A DNA stretch of 64,000 nt from Methylococcales bacterium (GTDB taxonomy: Bacteria; Pseudomonadota; Gammaproteobacteria; Methylococcales; Methylomonadaceae), in the NCBI GenBank assembly GCA_030654015.1, contig JAURYI010000023.1, forward strand, positions 36,619-100,618, read 5' to 3'. Position 1 is the first letter of the stretch. Each line of letters begins with the position of its first letter. Below, piece after piece: positions 1 through 6,886 of this stretch. Position numbers and translations under genes: made by a program. Below the pieces are notes generated by a model. It saw nothing but the letters and a program-made list of their open reading frames with translations. It did no database searches and was not told the origin of the DNA.

Positions 1-264
1 ATACAAGCCGTCTTCGACACGCGGGGCAACGCTTTGATACAGTTCACGCAGATTGGTTTCGGTGACTGCATCGGCGCGTAATAGTTGAGTGGCATCCAAG
101 GGATTCAATAACGGCAACACGTCATCGGTATTGACTGCGTTCATTTGCGCGACTAAATCCAGAATGTCGCTGATGGTGTGGGTGTAGCCTTCCAAGCGAT
201 CTTCGGGGATTGCCAACCGCGCCAGATGGGCGACTTTAACCACTTCTGCTTTGCTGATAGCCAT
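1..264 (-). CDS. gatC: GatC, amidotransferase subunit C (partial, 3' end off window)
   Basis: This is the small subunit of the GatCAB amidotransferase, which converts Glu-tRNA(Gln) and Asp-tRNA(Asn) to their amidated forms and holds GatA and GatB together. The visible 88 codons begin MAISKAEVVKVAHLARLAI, the usual helical GatC N-terminus, and include the conserved tail segment APRVEDGLY. Only the last few residues and the stop lie beyond base 1. The start is firm: an AGGAG site sits inside the last codons of gatA, 7 nt before the ATG at 264. The gene starts 2 nt after the gatA stop, so the two are co-translated. The order gatA then gatC differs from the common gatC-gatA-gatB order. Confidence 0.93.
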   Translation of the reverse strand, partial: MAISKAEVVKVAHLARLAIPEDRLEGYTHTISDILDLVAQMNAVNTDDVLPLLNPLDATQLLRADAVTETNLRELYQSVAPRVEDGLY

Positions 265-266
265 GT

Positions 267-1754
267 TTACGCTCCTGTGAATTGGCTGGGCGATTGACGA
301 TGCCAATCGGTCACTTGTTGATATGAATGCGCCACGTTGAGCAGTTTGGCTTCATTAAAATAATCGCCAATAATCTGCAAACCGACAGGCAGGTTATCAC
401 TAAAACCGACAGGAATCGACACGGCGGGAACACCTGCCAGACTAATCGGCAGCGTGTAAATATCGCCTAAATACATGGCAATCGGATCATCGGATTTTTC
501 GCCGATTTTAAACGCGGTGGTCGGTGTCACAGGCCCCATTAATACATCAACGTCATTAAACGCGGCAACAAAATCATTTTTGATTAAGCGGCGGATTTTT
601 TGCGCTTTCAGATAATAAGCATCGTAATAACCTGACGATAACGCGTAAGTGCCGATGACAATACGGCGTTTGACTTCATCACCAAAGCCTTCCCAACGAC
701 TGCGCTCATACAAATCTTGTAAGTTGGTTGGCGCATCACAGGAATGTCCAAAACGCACGCCATCAAAACGCGATAAATTCGCTGAGGCTTCGGCGGGAGC
801 GATAACGTAGTATGCCGCGACCGATAAATGACTGTTCGGCAAGCTGACTTCTTTCACGGTCGCGCCTAGACGTTTAAATTGTTCAACCGCTTCGTTAATG
901 ACTTTCGCTACGTCTGCATCCAGACCGTCGGCAAAAAATTCTTTCGGTATGCCGATGCGTAACCCTGTCAGTGGTTCATTGAGGGTCGCGCTGTAATCGG
1001 GTACGGGGACATTGGCACTGGTAGAATCACGCACATCAAAGCCGCTGATGGTTTGTAAAATCAACGCCATGTCTTCGGCTGAACGCGCCATCGGGCCGCA
1101 TTGATCCAAGCTGGACGCATAAGCGGTCATACCGTAGCGTGAAATCCGTCCGTAAGTCGGTTTGATACTGCTGATACCGCAATACGACGCAGGTTGACGT
1201 ACCGAGCCGCCTGTATCACTGCCCAACGAATACGCAGCTAAACCCGCCGCAACCGCCGCCGCTGAACCGCCTGAACTGCCACCGGGAATGCGGCTTAAGT
1301 CCCACGGATTCGCCACTGCACCGTAATAACTGTTTTCATTGGATGAACCCATGGCGAATTCATCCATATTAACTTTACCCAGCAATACCGCGCCGGCTTG
1401 GTTGAGTTTGTCGTACACCGTGGCATCGTAAGGCGAAATAAAATTGCTGAGCATTTTTGACCCGCAGGAAGTCAGTATGCCTTTGGTGCAGAATAAATCT
1501 TTCAGCGCGTAAGGCACACCTGCCAGCGGGTGATTCAATTCGCCGCTTCGGATTTTATTATCCACTTCAATGGCTTGGGCGCGGGCTTTATCTTGCACCA
1601 CGGTGATGTAAGCATTGAGTTGCGGGTCGTATTGCTTGATACGGTTTAAAAAAAGTTCTACCAGCTCCATCACCGAAATGTCTTTATTGACTATCAGTTG
1701 ATGCAGTTCTTTGCTGGTCAGTGTACTCAAATCACCTTGAGTCGCTACGGTCAT
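267..1754 (-). CDS. gatA: GatA, glutamyl-tRNA(Gln)/aspartyl-tRNA(Asn) amidotransferase subunit A
   Basis: This is the glutaminase subunit of GatCAB; it releases ammonia from glutamine (or asparagine) for GatB. At 495 aa it is full length. The amidase signature is intact: Lys85 (in ALKDLF), Ser160 of GGSSGG, and the nucleophile Ser184 in TGGSVR. The spacings of 75 and 24 residues match the Lys-Ser-Ser triad of the family. gatC follows after 2 nt. gatB is not in the window and may lie further downstream. The initiating ATG at 1754 has an AGGAG site 8 nt upstream. Confidence 0.97.
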   Translation of the reverse strand: MTVATQGDLSTLTSKELHQLIVNKDISVMELVELFLNRIKQYDPQLNAYITVVQDKARAQAIEVDNKIRSGELNHPLAGVPYALKDLFCTKGILTSCGSKMLSNFISPYDATVYDKLNQAGAVLLGKVNMDEFAMGSSNENSYYGAVANPWDLSRIPGGSSGGSAAAVAAGLAAYSLGSDTGGSVRQPASYCGISSIKPTYGRISRYGMTAYASSLDQCGPMARSAEDMALILQTISGFDVRDSTSANVPVPDYSATLNEPLTGLRIGIPKEFFADGLDADVAKVINEAVEQFKRLGATVKEVSLPNSHLSVAAYYVIAPAEASANLSRFDGVRFGHSCDAPTNLQDLYERSRWEGFGDEVKRRIVIGTYALSSGYYDAYYLKAQKIRRLIKNDFVAAFNDVDVLMGPVTPTTAFKIGEKSDDPIAMYLGDIYTLPISLAGVPAVSIPVGFSDNLPVGLQIIGDYFNEAKLLNVAHSYQQVTDWHRQSPSQFTGA

Positions 1755-1802
1755 GAGGGTTGTTCTCCTGTTGTATTAATGTGTTAATCCCGCCGATATT
1801 AC

Positions 1803-2183
1803 TTAACCTTTGATATAACTAAACCGCTGGTCGTCTTTCGGTGTGCCTTCAAAAACACCATTGGGTTCTGCTGCCGCATCCCATAACAGCACTTCTTCAA
1901 TTTTTTTCGCTAACGCAAAATCTCTTTCGGTCACGCCTTTGGCTGAATGGGTGACTAATTTAACGATAACGAACGCATAAGAAATGCTCATATCGGGATG
2001 ATGCCACGCTTTTTCGGCGAGATGTCCGACGGTGGTGACGACCATTAAGGTGGATTTCCAACTGCTGGTTTTTATTTTGCGTCTAATCCAGCCGTTTTCA
2101 TACGTCCAATTGGGTAATTCGTCTTTCAGGCGTTGTTCGATTTCGGCATCGCTTAAAGCGATGGGGTGTTGATGTTCTGACAT
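1803..2183 (-). CDS. pterin-4a-carbinolamine dehydratase family protein
   Basis: This 126-aa protein carries the dehydratase signature: KAWHHPD, then an aromatic-rich strand, then LVTHSAKGVTERD, giving the expected His-His...His...Asp catalytic set. The family dehydrates 4a-hydroxytetrahydropterin after aromatic amino acid hydroxylation and in some bacteria has other pterin or regulatory roles. I prefer the start at 2183 (MSEHQHP) over an upstream start at 2213 because a GGAGG site lies 7 nt before it. No phenylalanine hydroxylase gene is next to it, so the physiological substrate is open. It lies between parB and gatA on the same strand, with 48 nt to gatA. Confidence 0.9.
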   Translation of the reverse strand: MSEHQHPIALSDAEIEQRLKDELPNWTYENGWIRRKIKTSSWKSTLMVVTTVGHLAEKAWHHPDMSISYAFVIVKLVTHSAKGVTERDFALAKKIEEVLLWDAAAEPNGVFEGTPKDDQRFSYIKG

Positions 2184-2244
2184 AAAAACCTCCAAGTGAG
2201 TCAGACCTTTCAAGTTTTTAAAGCCTGAAAAGTCTTAAAGTACG

Positions 2245-3093
2245 TTATTTAATCTGTTCAATAATGCCGTCCAGTTCTTCTAAACTGGAGTAAGTAATCA
2301 CTAATTTCCCTGTGCCGTTTTCTTTGTGGTCGATAGAGACTTTCGCGCCCAGTTTGGCGGTTAAATCATCTTGCAAGCGACGGGTATCGTGGTCGATGAC
2401 TTTTACAGTCGGCGGTTTGGGCGTTTCTTGTGCTTCTTTAATCAAGCGTTCTGCGGCTCTGACCGTCAAGCCGTCTTTGGCTATTTTACGCGCAATTTCG
2501 ACTTGCTTTACCCCTTCCAACGCTAACAAGGCACGCGCGTGTCCCATGTCTATTTGCTTATTAACCAATAGGGTTTTTACTTCAACGTGTAAATCCAGCA
2601 GGCGTAATAAATTGGTGACGGTGGCGCGAGATTTACCAATAGCATCGGCGATTTGCTGATGCGTCATGGAAAATTCTTCCAGCAAGCGTTTCAGTGCATC
2701 GGCTTCTTCTAACGGATTCAGGTCTTCGCGTTGGATATTTTCAATCAGGGCAATTGCCATTGCGCTGTTGTCGTCGATAATTTTAATCACTACAGGGACT
2801 TCATTCAGTCCTGCCAGTTGCGCTGCTCGCCAGCGACGCTCACCTGCGACAATTTCATATTGATGCTGGGCAAGCTGACGCACGACGATTGGCTGGATGA
2901 TGCCTTGCGATTTAATAGAATTGGCTAAATCCTGCAATTTTTCGGGATTAATATCTTTGCGCGGTTGGTATTTGCCACGTTGCAAGTATTCAATGGGGAG
3001 CGTTTCCAGTGTGTGCGGTTTTTGCTCTTTGGGAGACGCATCACCTAATAAAGCATCCAGTCCACGCCCTAATGCACGTTTTTTTACAGTCAT
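2245..3093 (-). CDS. parB: ParB/Spo0J chromosome-partitioning protein
   Basis: This is the centromere-binding CTPase that loads at parS and stimulates ParA to segregate the chromosome origin. The 282 residues show the classic layout: a basic N-terminal ParA-contact motif KKRALGRGLDALLGD, the CTP-binding domain with GERRW at 84-88, a helix-turn-helix around HQQIADAIGKSRATVTNLLR, and a C-terminal dimerisation segment. Its ATG overlaps the stop of the upstream small gene by 4 nt (ATGA). I saw no full parS palindrome in the window. The locus is not next to rsmG or the atp operon, the usual gammaproteobacterial context. Confidence 0.96.
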   Translation of the reverse strand: MTVKKRALGRGLDALLGDASPKEQKPHTLETLPIEYLQRGKYQPRKDINPEKLQDLANSIKSQGIIQPIVVRQLAQHQYEIVAGERRWRAAQLAGLNEVPVVIKIIDDNSAMAIALIENIQREDLNPLEEADALKRLLEEFSMTHQQIADAIGKSRATVTNLLRLLDLHVEVKTLLVNKQIDMGHARALLALEGVKQVEIARKIAKDGLTVRAAERLIKEAQETPKPPTVKVIDHDTRRLQDDLTAKLGAKVSIDHKENGTGKLVITYSSLEELDGIIEQIK

Positions 3094-3353
3094 AATGTTG
3101 GTTTATCTATATTGAGGTTTTGAACCAGTGCTTCAAAGTCGTCCAGCAAATCTTTTAATACTTCCACTTCTTTAATCAGATTGGCGTTTTCTTTTTGTAT
3201 CGCTTTCATGAGCGCGATGGTGGCGATAGCGGCGTGGTCGTCGGCTAAGGTGGCGTGTGGTGTTGGCACACTTTCTTTCGCTTTGACTGGCTTGGCAACA
3301 TCGACTAATAAGGCTTCCAGCCCCCGCCCTAAGCCGCGTTTTTGCGTGGTCAT
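3090..3353 (-). CDS. small ParB-N-terminus-like coiled-coil protein in the par operon
   Basis: This 87-aa protein has no recognised family name. Its first 17 residues (MTTQKRGLGRGLEALLV) closely copy the start of ParB two genes along (KKRALGRGLDALLGD), the segment through which ParB contacts ParA and triggers ATP hydrolysis. There is no CTPase domain or helix-turn-helix. After a variable linker, residues about 40-85 form an acidic heptad-patterned helix (MKAIQKENANLIKEVEVLKD) that should dimerise. It is locked into the operon by 4-nt ATGA overlaps at both ends, with parA before it and parB after it, implying co-translation at similar levels. I infer a ParA-binding modulator or adaptor; the function is not established. 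Confidence 0.88.
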   Translation of the reverse strand: MTTQKRGLGRGLEALLVDVAKPVKAKESVPTPHATLADDHAAIATIALMKAIQKENANLIKEVEVLKDLLDDFEALVQNLNIDKPTL

Positions 3354-4117
3354 GGCGTTTCTTTTCTAATCATTTCGCCGACTAAGGCAATATACGCCAA
3401 CGCACCGCGTGACGATTTATCGTAGCTTAACACGGGTAAACCATGACTGGGTGCTTCGGCTAAGCGGATATTTCTGGGAATACAGGTGCGGAACACTTTA
3501 TCACCGAAGTAGCGCAATAATTGTTCAGACACATCTTTAGTCAAACGGTTACGGTCGTCGTACATGGTGCGCAAAATGCCTTCCAGATGCAGGTTCGGAT
3601 TAACGGTGTCCTGAATATTCTGCAAGGTGGTCATTAATGCCGATAAACCTTCCAGTGCGTAATACTCGCATTGCATCGGTATCAATAAACTGTCCGCCGC
3701 CACCATTGCGTTCAGTGTCAGCATATTTAACGACGGCGGGCAGTCGATCAAAATAAAATCATACTGTGCTTTTATGGGCAATAACGCATCGGCTAAACGT
3801 TGTTCCTTGCGGTCGGCCTGCATTAATTCCACTTCGGCAGCCGTCAAGTCAGAATTACCCGCCACCACTGAAAAGCCGAAATCAGGCAGTTCAATAATGG
3901 TGTCAATCGCAGGCACGATCGCCATGAGCAACTCATAACTGGAATGTTGAATATCATTTTTATCAATACCACAGCCCATTGCCGCATTACCCTGTGGATC
4001 AAGGTCTACAAGCAGAACACGCCGTTTAGCCGCCGCTAAAGACGCGGCAAGATTGACACTGGTTGTTGTTTTTCCTACGCCACCTTTTTGATTGGTGACG
4101 GCTATTACTTTACCCAC
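3350..4117 (-). CDS. parA: ParA/Soj-family partition ATPase
   Basis: This DNA-binding Walker ATPase forms the gradient on which ParB-parS complexes move. At 255 aa it has the family size for chromosomal Soj. The deviant Walker A KGGVGKTTT sits at residues 11-19 and the Walker B-like DFILIDCPPSLNML near residue 120. The C-terminal half retains the conserved segment TMYDDRNRLTKDV. It is the first gene of a three-gene operon with the ParB-mimic and parB, linked by 4-nt overlaps. The 213-nt region upstream must hold the promoter; I could not assign one. Confidence 0.96.
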   Translation of the reverse strand: MGKVIAVTNQKGGVGKTTTSVNLAASLAAAKRRVLLVDLDPQGNAAMGCGIDKNDIQHSSYELLMAIVPAIDTIIELPDFGFSVVAGNSDLTAAEVELMQADRKEQRLADALLPIKAQYDFILIDCPPSLNMLTLNAMVAADSLLIPMQCEYYALEGLSALMTTLQNIQDTVNPNLHLEGILRTMYDDRNRLTKDVSEQLLRYFGDKVFRTCIPRNIRLAEAPSHGLPVLSYDKSSRGALAYIALVGEMIRKETP

Positions 4118-4330
4118 GTTGTTACCTCAGGCTAATGGTGTTTATTTCGATGTCGGGTATTTTAACGGATTTTTGTGGCTGTCGGGTGCAGGGTGTACTT
4201 TATAGATTGGATCAGGCGATTGCCATAGCCCAATATGAACGCAGATTGTGTCGGATTACGCTATGTTAAGCCGCGTTTCCATTATGTTGAAATGATGCCA
4301 TCCGTGGCAAGGTAAATCCTTGAATGGTTA

Positions 4331-5098
4331 TTACGCTTTGGTTTTAGCTTTTAATGCGGCAACACGTTCTGCGGCTGATAGGGTGCTAACAGCAGGTGCG
4401 CCTGCTTGTTTGGCTTGTGCCATCATTGCTTCCATTTTTTCCGCTTGGCTTTGTGGTTTGGCAGTGATTTCACGCACGGTTTTCGCCGCTTCGGCTTCAA
4501 TTTTGGCTTTTTGGGCAATTTGCTGCAATTTTCTTACCGCAGTCGATTCTGCACCGATACCGTTTTTCAAGTTTGCCAATTCAGCTTGGCGGTCGGCTTT
4601 GAGTTTTTCTTTTTCCACTTGGCTTTCAGCCAGTTTCACGTCGCGCAGGGCTTTGGTGGTTATTTTGTCAAAGTCATTCAGTTGTGAGGTCAGGATTTTT
4701 AAAATATCATCCAACTCATCTTTGACTGCTTTGGCTTCTGCGGCTTCTTCTTGCTCTTGTACCAATTGGGCTTGCGCTTCTTCAATCCCTGCAAAAAAAT
4801 CATCAAATGCCGCTTGGCTGATTTCTTGACGCTCTAATTGTCCGACCATAATGTCCAGTGTGGTTAAATATTGGGCAATCTGTGCTTCTTTAACCACGAC
4901 ATCGTTTTGTTCTTTGTCGTAATCCTGTTTAGCTTCGGCAAATTTTCTAGCGACACCTTGAATTTTGTCAGCCAAGGCATCCCTGTCTACTTCTGTTGCA
5001 GTTTCAGGATCAAAAGCGACTAATGCACCGACTAAACTTTCGCCTGCTTGATCTACTTGCGCACCGAACAATCTACCTAATAACGAAAACGTACCCAT
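4331..5098 (-). CDS. PspA/IM30-like coiled-coil protein (tentative)
   Basis: This 255-aa, strongly helical, Glu/Lys/Ala-rich protein has no signal peptide. The N-terminal segment MGTFSLLGRLFGAQVDQAGE resembles the amphipathic start of PspA-type proteins, and long heptad-like helices follow to about residue 200. It follows a DUF2491-like gene by 21 nt. Enterobacteria keep a PspA-family gene (yjfJ) beside a DUF2491 gene (yjfK), which supports the assignment by context. The family call rests on pattern, not on a diagnostic motif. A membrane-associated scaffold or stress role is inferred. Confidence 0.55.
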   Translation of the reverse strand: MGTFSLLGRLFGAQVDQAGESLVGALVAFDPETATEVDRDALADKIQGVARKFAEAKQDYDKEQNDVVVKEAQIAQYLTTLDIMVGQLERQEISQAAFDDFFAGIEEAQAQLVQEQEEAAEAKAVKDELDDILKILTSQLNDFDKITTKALRDVKLAESQVEKEKLKADRQAELANLKNGIGAESTAVRKLQQIAQKAKIEAEAAKTVREITAKPQSQAEKMEAMMAQAKQAGAPAVSTLSAAERVAALKAKTKA

Positions 5099-5119
5099 TG
5101 AGCTCTCTCCAAATGTGAA

Positions 5120-5908
5120 TTAAATAACTTTGATGTTGGTTCTTTCTAACTTTATAGCAAAAATATATTCTGCTAAAGGAAGCTGGTCTTCGATGGTAAT
5201 TTCATTACCATTGTGTGAGGTTGTTACCCAAAAAGCAACGATGAGTTCCTCAAATAGTGTGTCCTGCAAGCTACGCGAATGCGGCATTAAATTCATAATA
5301 CGGCGGCTTTCGCCTGTGACACCGTTCGCATCGAAAATAACGGTTTCTTCGCCGCTAAACGCGGGCATAAAATCTTGTTCAGGTTCAACACGGGCATATT
5401 CAACGCCGTCTTCATCGTTATTGGCGGCTAGGCGTTTATCGACTTCGGCGCGGGATAAGAAGGTGTATAAATCTTCGCGGGAAAAGTTGTAGCTGGGTTC
5501 GCCCAAACCTGAGCCATTATCGCCCAGAAAAAATAAAATATCTTCTTCACCTTGAGGCGGTTCGGTGACGCTGGAACAGAATAAAATTTCGTCAATGTTA
5601 TCAACATTATTGCTGTCACACAGCACTTGTAAGAACAGTCTTTTTCTATCGCCTTCTTTATTAAAATAAAAGCGATAGATTTTTTTGTTGTCCATGCCTT
5701 CAATTTTAATACTGGAAATGGATTTAACGCTCAGCACCTTGAGATTATCAAGCAGTACGTCAATCATTGCCCCGTAGGTCATCGCCGAAAGAATGGGGTT
5801 GATTTCAAAGGTGATGGTGCTGTTAAAGTTTATTTTCAGCGGCAGGTTGGCATCTTGTGCGGTTGATTCGCCACCGAATAATTTACTAAAGTAAGAAAAA
5901 ATATTCAT
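5120..5908 (-). CDS. DUF2491-like (YjfK-type) protein
   Basis: This 262-aa soluble protein has an acidic beta-rich composition. It opens with a short amphipathic segment (MNIFSYFSKLFGG) resembling that of the next gene product and then a conserved-looking core with FEINPILSAMTYGAMIDV. I assign it to the DUF2491/YjfK group from overall likeness and from its place directly before a PspA-like gene, as in the enterobacterial yjf cluster. No catalytic motif is visible. It lies 9 nt after the upstream secreted-protein gene and 21 nt before the coiled-coil gene, so the three form an operon. Function unknown. Confidence 0.6.
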   Translation of the reverse strand: MNIFSYFSKLFGGESTAQDANLPLKINFNSTITFEINPILSAMTYGAMIDVLLDNLKVLSVKSISSIKIEGMDNKKIYRFYFNKEGDRKRLFLQVLCDSNNVDNIDEILFCSSVTEPPQGEEDILFFLGDNGSGLGEPSYNFSREDLYTFLSRAEVDKRLAANNDEDGVEYARVEPEQDFMPAFSGEETVIFDANGVTGESRRIMNLMPHSRSLQDTLFEELIVAFWVTTSHNGNEITIEDQLPLAEYIFAIKLERTNIKVI

Positions 5909-5917
5909 TTACTGTTC

Positions 5918-6562
5918 CTAGAGTCGGTAATTCGTGCTGGAGCTGCTGTTACGGTTTTTAAGCCAGAAATAGATGACGAGAATGCCGCCTATGATTAAAA
6001 ATATCATGAACCATGATGTGCCGCCGCTTTTAGCGGGCGTAGCGTCTGTCGCGGTATTAGTGACAGTTGCAACAGGCGGCGTGGTGACAGTCGAGGGAGT
6101 CACATAGGCAGGTTGCGGGCGGTTATTGTTATTGCGTGCAGCCATTTCCGCAGCAAATCTGGCTGCATCAACGATTTGTTGCTGACGTTTATTCTCAGCA
6201 AGTTGTCTTTGTATATCGGCTAGTTGTCGGTTGGTGTTATCGTTGTTTTGTACAGGTGCAGGAACAGGCGCGACAACAACAGGTGTATTATCAACCGGTT
6301 TTTTATTGATTTTTTGCCACGCTTTGCTTGCCTCATTATTCTTAGCCGTATTGGCAAATATTGAATTGGTAGCACTGGTGGTTCTACTCGGTTTGCTGGT
6401 GGTTGTTTTACTGCTGGTGGTGCTTTTACTGCTGGTAGTGGAGCGTGATTTTGAAGAACTGGAACTGTCTGAGGTGCTTCCTGTTCTGGCTTCTGCTACT
6501 GAAATTATGCCTAAAAATATCATCATCATGATAATAAGCGATAGGCTTGTTAGTTTTTTCAT
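5918..6562 (-). CDS. Ser/Thr-rich exported protein with C-terminal membrane anchor
   Basis: This 214-aa protein has an N-terminal signal sequence (hydrophobic core LSLIIMMMIFLGIIS, likely cleavage after VAEA). A low-complexity Ser/Thr/Lys stretch covers residues about 27-70, a short Gln/Asn-rich helix lies near 110-140, a Pro/Thr linker follows, and one transmembrane helix (WFMIFLIIGGILVIYFWL) sits near the C-terminus with only a short tail. It is not a recognised family. It heads the operon with the DUF2491-like and PspA-like genes, which suggests an envelope function. Low-complexity codon runs explain long antisense frames here. Confidence 0.75.
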   Translation of the reverse strand: MKKLTSLSLIIMMMIFLGIISVAEARTGSTSDSSSSSKSRSTTSSKSTTSSKTTTSKPSRTTSATNSIFANTAKNNEASKAWQKINKKPVDNTPVVVAPVPAPVQNNDNTNRQLADIQRQLAENKRQQQIVDAARFAAEMAARNNNNRPQPAYVTPSTVTTPPVATVTNTATDATPAKSGGTSWFMIFLIIGGILVIYFWLKNRNSSSSTNYRL

Positions 6563-6886
6563 AACATTTTCCTGAGTGCGATCGGTCGGTTATTTAAGTG
6601 TGGCTATTAAAGCAGGATATTGGTGTTTTGGACAGTCCCCGCAAAAGATAAAGTACGCGCTGATTTTCAGCGTGATGACGGGTGAAACGCGGCTTTCCCT
6701 GTCAATTCGTCTGCCGCTATTCATAGCCTGACTTTTGGTTTATCATCGTTGCTTTATTACCACGTTACAGGTTGCGCTGGATGGAAAAATGTTGCTAAGT
6801 TCTCATCATTCACGCCCTCTTTTCAGCAAATCACGGTTAATAAAATCCTCTGCTTCTCATCATCTCATTATTATTTTGAGCGCGTC
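6563..6886. other. intergenic region between divergent genes
   Basis: The 324-nt gap separates the divergent exported-protein operon and the diguanylate cyclase and must hold both promoters. I see one short perfect palindrome, CGCTGATTTTCAGCG, at 6658-6672 (6-bp arms) that could be an operator. An open frame extends the cyclase upstream to 6749, but it looks non-coding. No RNA gene recognised. Confidence 0.5.

Noticed and set aside
3090..4330. parS site near parAB
   Set aside because: I looked for a TGTTTCACGTGAAACA-like palindrome here and elsewhere in the window and saw none.
6749..6886. 46-codon upstream extension of the diguanylate cyclase
   Set aside because: It adds a Cys/Ser/Phe-rich stretch with no family similarity before a normal membrane-protein start at 6887.
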